50,671 nucleotides of DNA from an uncultured Bifidobacteriaceae bacterium (GTDB taxonomy: Bacteria; Actinomycetota; Actinomycetes; Actinomycetales; Bifidobacteriaceae), in the NCBI GenBank assembly GCA_946891915.1, contig CAMPNN010000006.1:1-50671 (forward strand), given 5' to 3'. The position numbers were made by a program, and so were the translations under genes. Under the pieces are notes generated by a model, which was not told where the DNA came from, ran no database searches, and was given only the letters and a program-made list of their open reading frames with translations. This document shows positions 41,547 through 50,649 of this stretch, piece by piece; position 1 is the first letter of the stretch; each line of letters starts with the position of its first letter.

Positions 41547-44483
41547 ATGGCAGAATTATGGTATCGGCTTACGCAGGTTCCTGATTTAACGTTGAATAAG
41601 TATTCTTCGCTTGAAGGTAACGGTATTGATGGTGTTATTGAGAAGCATGTTGCTTTTTTGAGACAGCTAAACCGAAAAGGTATTGTTTCTGGATTGTCAT
41701 ATCACCTGTTTTACTTATATGTCGCTCCAGAAGATAAATCTAAGGATGCTCCAGGGCATAGGCTGCAAATATATTTGATGATACGTGGTAAATCTGATTC
41801 TTTAAGCAATGTGTCTGCTATCATAAGTGCATCTCCTCTGGCTGATTTTTATAAACTAGAATCGAAAATGAAGCACAGTTCTACTGGTGATGATTCGTGC
41901 GATATGAGAAATGTGTTAGCTGATAAGGGAATTGATTTTCCAATATTTAACACTTGCGCCATGCTGACGAAAACTGAAACTTTGCTTCCTGAAGGAAATG
42001 GTGAAGGCGACTATTATATGCTTCGCGATTGGGAAGTAAATGAAGATGGTCGACTTTACAATATGTGCAATATGATGGAGGCCTTAAACCGTACTGCGCT
42101 GTACCGTGTTGACTTGTATCCTGTTGAAAAAAGTGTTTCTTTGCGAGAGTCGTTAAGAAAGCCTATGAGCATCCTCAGAAAAAGGCAGGATAATAGATCT
42201 TTAGGCGATAGGCGAGATTACGACGGTAAAGATGTTCTTGATAGCTATGAGGATCTGATTGAAAAGTATGATTCGTCTCCTCATTTTATAGCAAATATTA
42301 TGGTTCTTGCTGACGGAAAAGAGGATGCTGTTTCAATACTTGATGCTGCAGGTTCTGAAAGTCTTTCGAAGGGTAAGTATAATATAGCTACTTTTTCTTC
42401 GAACTTTAGTCCCGTTTGTTTCCTCGATGATGGTTTTGACGGTTTAGATAACATGCGGGAAGGGATGGTAGTAAAAAAGGGACAGCCGGGCTTAATTGTT
42501 TGCAAGGAAAGTACGTCTTCTATCAACCTGAATTATTTACCAACTCTTTTCTCGCTAGAAGAAATAGCGCCGTTCTTCCGTTTCCCTGCGTTGTATGACG
42601 GAGAAGTTATACAAATCGCAAAAGAAACAGCTCCAGCAGCTGTCGACAAAAAGGGTTCTCTATTTTTAGGAAAAGATAGTAACGGGTACGACGTATTCTT
42701 CCCGCTATCACTTTTGCCAAAACATGCATTTGTGGCGGGTGTTCCAGGTTCTGGTAAAACAAATACGATGCATCACATAACGTCGTCACTTTGGAAAGAT
42801 CACAAAATACCGTTCTTGGTGTTAGAGCCTGCAAAACAGGAGTATCGTGCTCTTGCGAACGATCCTGGCATGAAGGACATGTACCTGTTTTCCCCTAATG
42901 CAGATATGAGTTTCCCTCTGCATATTAATCCTTTTGAAATGCCAAAGGGTACTCTTGTTGCTGAGCATATTAGAAGATTATGCTCTGTGTTTGAAGGAGC
43001 ATTTCCTTTAGAGCCGCCAATGCCGTTCCTGCTTGATACTGCAATTGAGGCGGTTTATAGGGAATTAGGTTGGATTCCAGAACATGTTTATACTGGTGAT
43101 GAAAAGCAAGAGGATACTGATAGAAAGCGTCCTCTGCCAACCATGTCCATGCTTTATAGGCGTTTGGAACAGGAGCTTAAGTCAACACAATACAGCGACG
43201 AAGTAAGAGGCAACCTTGAATCTGCACTTAAGGTTAGAATTGGTAGTCTTTTACGAAGGGAAATGGGCGATGTCTTTGACGTACCTGAATCGTCTTTCAC
43301 TCCTGAAAAATGGCTTGAAGTTCCTGCTGTAATTGAGCTTGAATCCATGGGTACTGGACCTGCAAACTTCTTAACGCTTATGCTGTGTTCGCTTATTAGA
43401 GAGACTCTTAAAATTAATCCTCATTTTGATGGCGACGTAAGGCACGTAATCTTCATAGAAGAAGCGCACAATCTAATAGGACCAGAGTCAGAAGAACAAA
43501 CTGGTGAAGATGCTGATCCTAAGCAGGCAGCTACTGCATTCGTCGTAAAAATGCTTGCCGAAGTTCGTGCATTAAAGGAAGGCATTGTTATTGCTGATCA
43601 GCTTCCTACAGTTATGGCTCAGGAAGTATTAAAGAACACTGGTCTTAAGATTGGTCTGAGAATTACGTCAGCTGACGATAGGTCTCTTCTTGGAAGCACA
43701 ATGGCCGCAAGTTCTTTGCAGCTTGAACAAATGTCAACGTTTAGCGTGGGCGAAGCGCTTATTTTCTACGAGAAACTAATGCGACCATTCACAATGCGAA
43801 TTAAAGAATGGTGCGGCGAAATTGAAGACCCAGAAGCAAAAGAAGCTATGGTGTCTTCAAAGAGTGATGCAGATTTAAGATATGCAATTGCTGACAACTA
43901 CACATATCGTGATGAGAATCTAAGAAGCATAAAAATCATAGGAAGTAAGTATCTTAATCTGCTAACTGACATGGAAAGCAGAATGCATCTATGCGAATAT
44001 TGGCTTGATTCTGTTATTGCTCAAGCTGATACAATTGCTAAACTGTATTCTTTACTTAAGCGCGTGGAGCTTGGAGAAGCACATATTAGCGATGAAGAAA
44101 AGCAGACTAGATACGATCAGCTTGAGAGTCTTCAATCGAGCCGTGAAAAGTTGCTTGAAGATAGGACAAAAATTCTTGAAATTTTAGATGTCATAAGCAC
44201 TGTATGGAACTGGGTGTTTACTCTTGAACGACTTAAAAATGGTCGTTGGACGAGGTTTGCTGCTCCAGAGTCTGAACTTATAAAAATAACTTTGTTACAG
44301 GCAAAAATGTGTGATAAAGCATTGCGAATTTATAAGAAGCTTGTTAAAGCTGTTGGAGCAGGAAAAGAGATAAAGAAAATTGATAAAAATATAGAAAAAT
44401 TATCAGTATTATCAACAGAATTAAATGAGGATCTTAGCGTCTACATCAAGAGATATGGTGTAGAAACATTTAATAAGAATTGA
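41547..44483 (+). CDS. HerA/DUF87-type pumping ATPase
   Basis: A 978-aa protein of the FtsK-HerA superfamily. The N-terminal 370 residues are family-specific, with HRLQIYLMIRGKSDSLSNVSAIISAS recalling the VirB4/HerA-associated N-terminal domains. The ATPase core has Walker A GVPGSGKT (398-405), the FLVLEPAKQEYRAL segment, the LHINPFEMPKG segment, Walker B HVIFIEEAHN (633-642, two acidic residues) and then ADQLPTVMAQEVLKNTGLKI with a sensor-like position. A long helical C-terminal part (about 760-978) is rich in Glu/Lys and probably coiled. A GTG at 41538 could add three residues, but GAGGTG is well placed for ATG 41547. Hexameric pumps of this type move DNA or protein; with a toxin gene nearby, protein export is the likelier role, but DNA cannot be excluded. 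Confidence 0.85.
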   Translation: MAELWYRLTQVPDLTLNKYSSLEGNGIDGVIEKHVAFLRQLNRKGIVSGLSYHLFYLYVAPEDKSKDAPGHRLQIYLMIRGKSDSLSNVSAIISASPLADFYKLESKMKHSSTGDDSCDMRNVLADKGIDFPIFNTCAMLTKTETLLPEGNGEGDYYMLRDWEVNEDGRLYNMCNMMEALNRTALYRVDLYPVEKSVSLRESLRKPMSILRKRQDNRSLGDRRDYDGKDVLDSYEDLIEKYDSSPHFIANIMVLADGKEDAVSILDAAGSESLSKGKYNIATFSSNFSPVCFLDDGFDGLDNMREGMVVKKGQPGLIVCKESTSSINLNYLPTLFSLEEIAPFFRFPALYDGEVIQIAKETAPAAVDKKGSLFLGKDSNGYDVFFPLSLLPKHAFVAGVPGSGKTNTMHHITSSLWKDHKIPFLVLEPAKQEYRALANDPGMKDMYLFSPNADMSFPLHINPFEMPKGTLVAEHIRRLCSVFEGAFPLEPPMPFLLDTAIEAVYRELGWIPEHVYTGDEKQEDTDRKRPLPTMSMLYRRLEQELKSTQYSDEVRGNLESALKVRIGSLLRREMGDVFDVPESSFTPEKWLEVPAVIELESMGTGPANFLTLMLCSLIRETLKINPHFDGDVRHVIFIEEAHNLIGPESEEQTGEDADPKQAATAFVVKMLAEVRALKEGIVIADQLPTVMAQEVLKNTGLKIGLRITSADDRSLLGSTMAASSLQLEQMSTFSVGEALIFYEKLMRPFTMRIKEWCGEIEDPEAKEAMVSSKSDADLRYAIADNYTYRDENLRSIKIIGSKYLNLLTDMESRMHLCEYWLDSVIAQADTIAKLYSLLKRVELGEAHISDEEKQTRYDQLESLQSSREKLLEDRTKILEILDVISTVWNWVFTLERLKNGRWTRFAAPESELIKITLLQAKMCDKALRIYKKLVKAVGAGKEIKKIDKNIEKLSVLSTELNEDLSVYIKRYGVETFNKN

Positions 44484-44495
44484 GAGGAGACTTTC

Positions 44496-44987
44496 ATGGG
44501 AAGTTTTAAGGAAAAGAACCGTGAAGGTGTAAACGAGATGAAAGAAAATAGCAAGGAAGCTACCGATCTCGGAACTGAAATGAATAGTCAGGCAGAGCAG
44601 ATTAATTCGATTCTTGAGGGTATTGATTTACAAGATGAAGAAGATACTCAAGCAATTGAAGGTGCCGGACACTCTTATCAAGAAAGTTTTAATGGTGCTT
44701 TCAGCGAACAAGTTGAGCCTGCTGGTCAAGAGGTGGAGCAGAAAGGTGAGCAAATCTCGAGCGAAGTTGAAGGCGAGCTTGATAACGTCAGGTCTGCAAT
44801 GGATTCGCTTAGCGAGGCTTCAGGAATTTCGGATATTGGAAGTGATGCTGCCGAAGGTGCGCGCTCGCAGTTGGAAAATAGTTCTTCTGAATATGGAGAC
44901 ATAATCTCGGAAGCTCAAGAAGTTTCTAGAGACACTCAGCAACAGATTGAATCATTAAAGGGTGATTTGAGCGGAATTTTTGGCTGA
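44496..44987 (+). CDS. Small acidic helical protein of unknown function
   Basis: A 163-aa soluble protein with no signal peptide or membrane segment, rich in Glu, Ser and Gln, and almost wholly helical by composition (KENSKEATDLGTEMNSQAEQINSIL, QEVEQKGEQISSEVEGELDNV). Its N-terminal MGSFKEKNREGVNEMKE and size recall exported helical partners of type VII-like systems, but no WXG motif is present. AGAGGAG precedes the ATG, 12 bases after the ATPase stop. It could be a secreted partner, chaperone or structural subunit of the locus; none of these is shown. Confidence 0.75.
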   Translation: MGSFKEKNREGVNEMKENSKEATDLGTEMNSQAEQINSILEGIDLQDEEDTQAIEGAGHSYQESFNGAFSEQVEPAGQEVEQKGEQISSEVEGELDNVRSAMDSLSEASGISDIGSDAAEGARSQLENSSSEYGDIISEAQEVSRDTQQQIESLKGDLSGIFG

Positions 44988-45026
44988 TTCTTAGTCTGAG
45001 ATTGTAAAATTCGGGAGATTTCTCTA

Positions 45027-46415
45027 ATGGTTAAAAGTTTTAATGAACTTGGAAAAAGAGCTAAAGAACTCCTATCTGAAGGCGAAGAAGCTGACCAAAA
45101 TGTTCAGGCTTGTAGCGCGAGAGTATCTTCTGCTAAGGAAAATGTTGCGTCAGCAAGAAGTAAACTCGCAGATGCGAGTCGCCTTGATGAAAATGGTATT
45201 CCCGAAGGAGATGTTGAGCAGGCGCGAGCTGAGCTCAATATTGCTAATAATCAATTGCAAGCAAGTCAGCGAGCTTTGTCTGCTGCTAAAGAAAGAGCAG
45301 ATCGTGTTAAAGACGATAAAAATAGTCACATCCAAGAGATACAAGAATATCGTCAGGTTGAAAAATCTAACCTTGAAAAGCTGAGAGAGCTTAGGAGCAA
45401 AGCTTTTGGTGAAGTTGCTGTGGCACTTACTGACGGTATTGCTCAGCGTTTAAACGAGGCAGAAAAGTCAAGGGTGGAACTTGCTCGCAGCATGGGTGGA
45501 AGCGACAGCCCAGAGTATATTTCATCAGGCGGTGGCGGAGGAGAAGGTGTATATTCTCTAGGACTATCACACAATGAATATAGTGTTCATGACACGTCTA
45601 AAAATTACTCAAATGCCGGTTTTGACATGTGGTCATCTGGTGGTGGACTACCAACTCCTGCTGGTGGAGGACTTGGTCCTGTTGATGTTGAATCTTCCGA
45701 AAGGGGCATTGCGAATAACGCGAATAGTTTAGACGATATTTATTATGAGACTGATTTTACTCAATATAAGTTTGAACAAGATCCATCTGATTATGCACTT
45801 GAGAATTTCGTGAGAACTCGTGGGAATCCAATGACTTTTGAACAAGCAGATTCAGGTCATGTAAATCCTAATTTTGATCCTTCTTCTGAATATGATGGAT
45901 ATAGAGTAAACTGTCAAACTTGCGTAGTTGCTTTTGAAGCAAGGCAAAGAGGTTATGACGTTGAAGCTAGGCCGTTTGATACGGATGCTGCTGATGATTT
46001 GTCATACGATCCGAGCTTAGCGTGGATTGATCCTAGAACAAATAAAAAGCCAGAATATATTTATAATCCCAATCTACGAGATCCTCAAAGCTATTTAAAT
46101 TTTGTAAAGGAAACTGTAAAGCCTGGGCAAAGGTACACCATTCAAGTTCTATGGGATGATGATGAAATTGGAGGTGGTCATATCGTAAACATAGATAGAG
46201 ATTTACATGGTGAGCTTAGGATTAAGGATAATCAGGTATCTAATAAATATAATGGATACACGGAGGATTATAACGGAGACTCTGAGGTTCTTCAATTCTT
46301 GCAATATGCCAGATACGACAACGCTGATGTTGTGCCGAAATTATTACGTATAGATAATATGAAATTTAATGCTAAGTACGTTACTAAAATTCTGAAAGGA
46401 GTACGAGGATGGTGA
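45027..46415 (+). CDS. Coiled-coil protein with C-terminal papain-fold (Tox-PL-like) toxin domain
   Basis: A 462-aa protein built like a polymorphic toxin. Residues 1-160 are coiled coil (AKELLSEGEEADQNVQACSA, ARAELNIANNQLQASQRALSA), residues 165-225 a Gly/Ser-rich linker (SSGGGGGEG, SSGGGLPTPAGGGLG), and 260-462 a compact domain. That domain has YRVNCQTCVVAFEARQRGYDVEA, with Cys296 or Cys299 as the candidate nucleophile, GGHIVNID with His385, and LRIKDNQ with Asp401: the Cys-His-Asp order of papain-fold toxins such as Tox-PL, which act as deamidases or peptidases. Similar cysteine motifs occur in some phage capsid-linked proteins. No signal peptide, so export would need a dedicated machine, presumably the ATPases on either side. 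The target is unknown. The next gene overlaps it by seven bases. Confidence 0.8.
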   Translation: MVKSFNELGKRAKELLSEGEEADQNVQACSARVSSAKENVASARSKLADASRLDENGIPEGDVEQARAELNIANNQLQASQRALSAAKERADRVKDDKNSHIQEIQEYRQVEKSNLEKLRELRSKAFGEVAVALTDGIAQRLNEAEKSRVELARSMGGSDSPEYISSGGGGGEGVYSLGLSHNEYSVHDTSKNYSNAGFDMWSSGGGLPTPAGGGLGPVDVESSERGIANNANSLDDIYYETDFTQYKFEQDPSDYALENFVRTRGNPMTFEQADSGHVNPNFDPSSEYDGYRVNCQTCVVAFEARQRGYDVEARPFDTDAADDLSYDPSLAWIDPRTNKKPEYIYNPNLRDPQSYLNFVKETVKPGQRYTIQVLWDDDEIGGGHIVNIDRDLHGELRIKDNQVSNKYNGYTEDYNGDSEVLQFLQYARYDNADVVPKLLRIDNMKFNAKYVTKILKGVRGW

Positions 46416-46645
46416 AACCAGAAATAGTTGAATTTGCTAAAAGCAAGGGTTTTGAAGATACCAAATATATTCGTGAGTGGCGTGGATTTAAGTGTTATGA
46501 ACTTATTCTTCGTAAAGGAAAAGTTTCCTTTACTGGAATGCCACTTTTAGCTCTTGAAGACAGTGAAGGGAATATTAGGATGTCAACTGCAAAAGAATCT
46601 TTCGAATGGCTTTGTGATGTAAGAAAAGAAAAATATGGTAAATAA
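46409..46645 (+). CDS. Small protein, candidate immunity to the papain-fold toxin
   Basis: A 78-aa soluble protein without recognised domain: charged, with aromatic-rich segment YIREWRGFKCYELILRKGK, then MPLLALEDSEGNIRMSTAKESFEWL. Its ATG overlaps the last seven bases of the toxin gene and has a strong ribosome binding site (AAAGGAG) inside that gene, so both would be made together. Position, size and overlap are those of immunity proteins of polymorphic toxins; the assignment rests on this context alone. Confidence 0.75.
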   Translation: MVKPEIVEFAKSKGFEDTKYIREWRGFKCYELILRKGKVSFTGMPLLALEDSEGNIRMSTAKESFEWLCDVRKEKYGK

Positions 46646-46679
46646 CATTTAATTAATTGTTTTTAAGAAGAAGGTAAAA

Positions 46680-49600
46680 ATGGATAACTATAACGTAGGC
46701 GAAAAATATTCTGGTAAAGTAATCAACATTTACGAAGATAATTTAGTTGTTGAATTGAAGCGTGGAGTAATAGGCAGGATTCTTAATGGATTTAAGAGAC
46801 TGTCTGTTAGTAAAGGTGCATCTATAGATGTTGTTATTACTAAGAATGACAATGACGGTATGTTGCTAGATTTTGCAAATGCTCAGGAAAAGCATGAATC
46901 GTATAAGCCTGCGGTTATTAAAAGCTGGAATAATTGGAAGAATATTCCTGTTGGTCACAAACAGGTTATGACAGTTATGGCTGCTTTGCGTAGCCACACA
47001 GACAACTTCCGCTCGGAACTGGCAGCTGCTAGAAAAGAATGGGAAGAAGAGAAAAAAGAAAGTCAGAAAACTTACGATTCTATTACATCGCGTGCAAACA
47101 AAAAGTGTGATGATGAAAAAAATAGATATACGAGTGAGCGTGATAAAAACGTTCGCGACAACAACAGAAGAGTAAACACTGCTAACGCTGTTTTCGATGC
47201 TTATGTTGATCTATCTGCAAGATTATCTAGAGAAGTTCCGAGTGTTATGATTGGGAATGATCCGGTACGTCGACAAATGGATGACATAAATCAATATCAC
47301 GAAGATGTGATTAGAGCAATAAATTCAAAGTCTCAAGCTTACAAAAATCTTTGCGAGTGCCAAATTGAAGAATCTGAGCGCGAAAGGAATGAAAGTTTTG
47401 ACAATGCTCGCTCAGAACAAATTGCACGAGATACTAAATCTGAGCGCTATTTTGAAGAAGCACATAAAAGAATTTGCGATGAATGCAAAGATGATATTAG
47501 CAAAGGTTTTAATAAGGCAGAGGTTCGCGCTTATAAGCAGGAAGTTAAATCCTCAAGGTTTAATGCCGCAAACTATGAGTGCCCAACTGAAGTTCCAGAT
47601 TACGTTATGCTAGGCGACATATCTATTTCTATTCCTAACCATTCACAGGATGATATGTCTGTTATTCAGGCTTTAGAATTGCAAGCTGGTGAAGCTGGTA
47701 CAAGTCAACCTGGTGAATATATTATTAAGATTCCTTATGCTCAAAGGCTTTCTGATGGAATTTCACTTTTGATGAGATATTCTCCTTCGGAAAGGAATTA
47801 TGCTCAAAAATTTATTCAGCCTCTTCTTATGAAGCTGTTTATGTCTTTCCCTGCCGGAAAACTTGAGGCGACTATGATTGATCCTCTTGAGCTTGGTGCT
47901 AGTTTCCCAGATATTCCTAAACTTGCTGAAGATCCAAATTCGGCTAGGATTATCGACACTAAAATTTGGAGTAAAGAAAAAGATATTGAGAACGCTGTTG
48001 CTACCTTAAGGCAGCGTCTTGAAAATATGACTCAAGCTTATGGTGGAGATCAGGTTAGCCGTCTGAAAAAAGAGGTTATTAGAGCATTAGCTATTACTGA
48101 TTTTCCTGTGGGCTTTAACGATACTGCTCTTAAGGACCTTAATGCAATAGTTAGAAAAAGCGCTTCTTTGGGAGTTTGCGTTCTTATTTGTGCAAATGAT
48201 GAGGAGCTTGAGAAACTTAAGAAGAGGAATGGCAGTCTTGTTGAAGAAATAATGCAAAGCCTTGTAGAAACAAAAGTTTCTGGAGGCAATCTTGTGTTTG
48301 TTGGAATAGACAAGAATCGTTTGACTCTACAGTTAGACAGTATGCGTGATGTATATGAACACAAGAATGATATTATTTCGCTAATAAGTAGTGCTATTGA
48401 ACATACTCAGCTAAAAGTTGAGCATTTTGACAGCATGTATAAAAACGATATTTACGATAGCAATAATTGGTTCACTGGAAATCATGATGAGATTTCTATT
48501 CCTATTGGAATTAAAGGTGCCAATACTATAGTAAAAATGGTTTTAGGTAGAGGCGGCGGAAGTACAGAGCATCACGCTTTGATTGCTGGTCAAACTGGTG
48601 CTGGAAAGTCAACTTTACTTCATACTCTTATAATGAGTACTCTTGTTAATTACTCTCCTGACGAAGTTCAAATGTATCTTCTTGACTTTAAGGAAGGTGT
48701 TGAATTTAGTTCGTACACTAGGTATCGTTTGCCATCTTTGCGCGTTGTTGCCATTAATAGTGAGCGTGAATTTGGATTAAATGTTCTTAAAGAGTTGTGT
48801 GCTGAACTTGAAACTAGAACTAAGCATTTTACAAGATATGGAGTATCGGATATTAACGGATATGTTAAATTATCTGATGTTCCAAAGGTTCCAAAATTTC
48901 TGCTCATATTCGATGAGGTTCAGGAATTGTTCAGAAGTAAGGGAGAGAGTGACTCTATAAGTAAAGAATGCTTGTCTTGCTTAAACAAACTTGTTATGCA
49001 AGGTCGAGCAATGGGCATACATGTTATTCTTGCATGCCAAGATTTCAAGAATTGTTCAGGCCTTGAAGCCTACTTTAGTCAAATGGCTATTCGTATTGCT
49101 GTAAAGGGTTCTGAAGATGGTGCTGCGTCAATTCTTGATTCTGACAATACGGGAATTCGCACGTTGCAAAATCAACCTGCTGGCGCTGCTATTTATAACG
49201 GTGGAGGCGGTGTTGAGTCTGCTAATAACTTCTTCCAAGTAAGCTACATTAACGAGGAAGAACGTTTGGAGCTTTTAACTCGTATGGATGCGTATTTTAC
49301 GGACCCAGATGTTGCGCCGTTGTATAAAGATAAGCAGACTAGAGTTCTTCTTACTAATGCAGAAGATAATATAAATAATTGTTTCAATAAGCTTATTTTG
49401 GAAGGTTCGGATAGCGTCACGCATTTGGGAACTTCTAGAGATGGTTATGGACTGCTGCTTGGTCAAGGATTTGGCAAGAAGAGTATTTTCATGCCGGAAA
49501 TTAGAGCAAAAGACAGAGATAATCTTCTTATTGTTAGTAAAGATGAGAAGATGGCTCTAAGTTTGTTTGAGCTTTCTGCAATGAGTGCTCTTTATGAGGA

Positions 49601-50243
49601 ACTTCACACTAATGCAGATAAATCCAATGCTCTTGTGTACATTGTTGACTTATTTGCAGACGAACTATCAGATGAGGAATGTGATTTTGATTTCCTTGAA
49701 TCGCAATTCCCTAACCAGGTTAAGATAGCTAAAGTTGGTGACGTTGAAGATTTAGTAGAAAGTTTATATGAGACTGTTCTTGGACGTTCTGATGGTACGC
49801 TTCCTACAGATGAGAGAATCTTCCTCATGTTCTTTGGAATAAGCCGAGCTAGAAGGCTTAGAACAGGACGCATTTACGATGAAGATAATAATGGTGAATT
49901 AAGTACTATTGAAATGTTGCAGAAGATAATCGTAAAAGGCCCTAAGTATGGTGTAAACAGCATTGTTTGGAGCGAAAGCATTAATGGTGTTGAAATGATG
50001 CTTGGAGATCGTTACGATTCAATGTTCGACAAGCGTATTGCATACGGACTCGACGAGAAGTCAATGGATATTCTTGTTGCAGAGAGTGATTCGAGAGCGC
50101 TTCATGGCAAGACTGCTGTATACATGGATATTGGAAGGGATGTTAAAAACACTCATTTCAGGCCTTATGATATTCCTGCCAAAGTCTGGGTTGAACGTTA
50201 TGCTGAAGTCTACGATGATGTGATTAATGAGGGAGATAGGTGA
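46680..50243 (+). CDS. S1-domain FtsK/SpoIIIE-type ATPase with degenerate second ATPase domain
   Basis: An 1187-aa protein. Residues 5-66 (KYSGKVINIYEDNLVVELKR) look like an S1/OB-fold domain. A highly charged coiled-coil region (about 105-300) follows, then an FtsK/SpoIIIE motor with Walker A GQTGAGKS (637-644), YLLDFKEGVEFSSY, Walker B FLLIFDEVQEL (740-750) and ACQDFKN. The C-terminal part (about 900-1187) keeps the outline of a second motor domain (NLLIVSKDEKMAL, IFLMFFGISRARRL, FDKRIAYGLDEKSMDILV), but its P-loop lacks GK[ST], like the inactive later domains of EssC/EccC. No membrane segment is seen, unlike EssC. AGAAGG precedes the ATG. It is likely the second motor of the export locus; an S1 domain on such a motor is unusual. 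Confidence 0.85.
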   Translation: MDNYNVGEKYSGKVINIYEDNLVVELKRGVIGRILNGFKRLSVSKGASIDVVITKNDNDGMLLDFANAQEKHESYKPAVIKSWNNWKNIPVGHKQVMTVMAALRSHTDNFRSELAAARKEWEEEKKESQKTYDSITSRANKKCDDEKNRYTSERDKNVRDNNRRVNTANAVFDAYVDLSARLSREVPSVMIGNDPVRRQMDDINQYHEDVIRAINSKSQAYKNLCECQIEESERERNESFDNARSEQIARDTKSERYFEEAHKRICDECKDDISKGFNKAEVRAYKQEVKSSRFNAANYECPTEVPDYVMLGDISISIPNHSQDDMSVIQALELQAGEAGTSQPGEYIIKIPYAQRLSDGISLLMRYSPSERNYAQKFIQPLLMKLFMSFPAGKLEATMIDPLELGASFPDIPKLAEDPNSARIIDTKIWSKEKDIENAVATLRQRLENMTQAYGGDQVSRLKKEVIRALAITDFPVGFNDTALKDLNAIVRKSASLGVCVLICANDEELEKLKKRNGSLVEEIMQSLVETKVSGGNLVFVGIDKNRLTLQLDSMRDVYEHKNDIISLISSAIEHTQLKVEHFDSMYKNDIYDSNNWFTGNHDEISIPIGIKGANTIVKMVLGRGGGSTEHHALIAGQTGAGKSTLLHTLIMSTLVNYSPDEVQMYLLDFKEGVEFSSYTRYRLPSLRVVAINSEREFGLNVLKELCAELETRTKHFTRYGVSDINGYVKLSDVPKVPKFLLIFDEVQELFRSKGESDSISKECLSCLNKLVMQGRAMGIHVILACQDFKNCSGLEAYFSQMAIRIAVKGSEDGAASILDSDNTGIRTLQNQPAGAAIYNGGGGVESANNFFQVSYINEEERLELLTRMDAYFTDPDVAPLYKDKQTRVLLTNAEDNINNCFNKLILEGSDSVTHLGTSRDGYGLLLGQGFGKKSIFMPEIRAKDRDNLLIVSKDEKMALSLFELSAMSALYEELHTNADKSNALVYIVDLFADELSDEECDFDFLESQFPNQVKIAKVGDVEDLVESLYETVLGRSDGTLPTDERIFLMFFGISRARRLRTGRIYDEDNNGELSTIEMLQKIIVKGPKYGVNSIVWSESINGVEMMLGDRYDSMFDKRIAYGLDEKSMDILVAESDSRALHGKTAVYMDIGRDVKNTHFRPYDIPAKVWVERYAEVYDDVINEGDR

Positions 50244-50244
50244 T

Positions 50245-50583
50245 ATGAATAAGGCTGCAATAGTACGTCAAATTGATGCTTGTGAAGCAGAAATTAATAA
50301 GTCTTACTATAATTTGCAAGAAACGTCAATGAGTTTTTGCAATACTGTTTCTAATGATGTATCTAATAAAACAAAAGTAATGTCTTTCTGGCCTCTTCTT
50401 ATATCACTGTTTGGTATAGTACTGTGTACTTCTCCGCAGTCTACTCTTATCGGTGTTATTTTGATTGTTGCAGGTTGTGTTGGTTCTTATTACTCTCATC
50501 AATATGCTACAACAAAAGAATCTGGTATTAGAAATAGGTTATCTGAATTCAAAAGTGTTCTGAATAAGAATATAAGAATATAA
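50245..50583 (+). CDS. Small two-helix membrane protein of unknown function
   Basis: A 112-aa protein with a helical N-terminus (IDACEAEINKSYYNLQETS), a hairpin of two membrane segments (about 52-68 and 72-88) and a basic C-terminal tail. ATG 50245 lies one base after the ATPase stop, with GGGAGATAGG upstream; an ATG at 50227 would overlap that gene and add six residues. Tight spacing marks it as part of the locus, perhaps a membrane adaptor for the soluble motor proteins. Confidence 0.75.
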   Translation: MNKAAIVRQIDACEAEINKSYYNLQETSMSFCNTVSNDVSNKTKVMSFWPLLISLFGIVLCTSPQSTLIGVILIVAGCVGSYYSHQYATTKESGIRNRLSEFKSVLNKNIRI

Positions 50584-50616
50584 GAATATATTTTTCAATA
50601 ATAATATAGTAGGATG

Positions 50617-50649
50617 TCGGCGAGTGGATACACTGTATCCTCTCGCCGA
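50617..50649. other. Strong hairpin after the 40-50 kb locus
   Basis: TCGGCGAG-T-GGATAC (50617-50631) pairs with GTATCC-T-CTCGCCGA (50635-50649) with one T-T mismatch and a three-base loop. No T run follows on either strand, so it may be a factor-assisted terminator, an mRNA-end stabiliser or part of the next gene's control region. Confidence 0.5.

Noticed and set aside
44496..44987. WXG100/ESAT-6 protein
   Set aside because: No WXG motif and 163 aa rather than about 100; helical composition alone is not enough.
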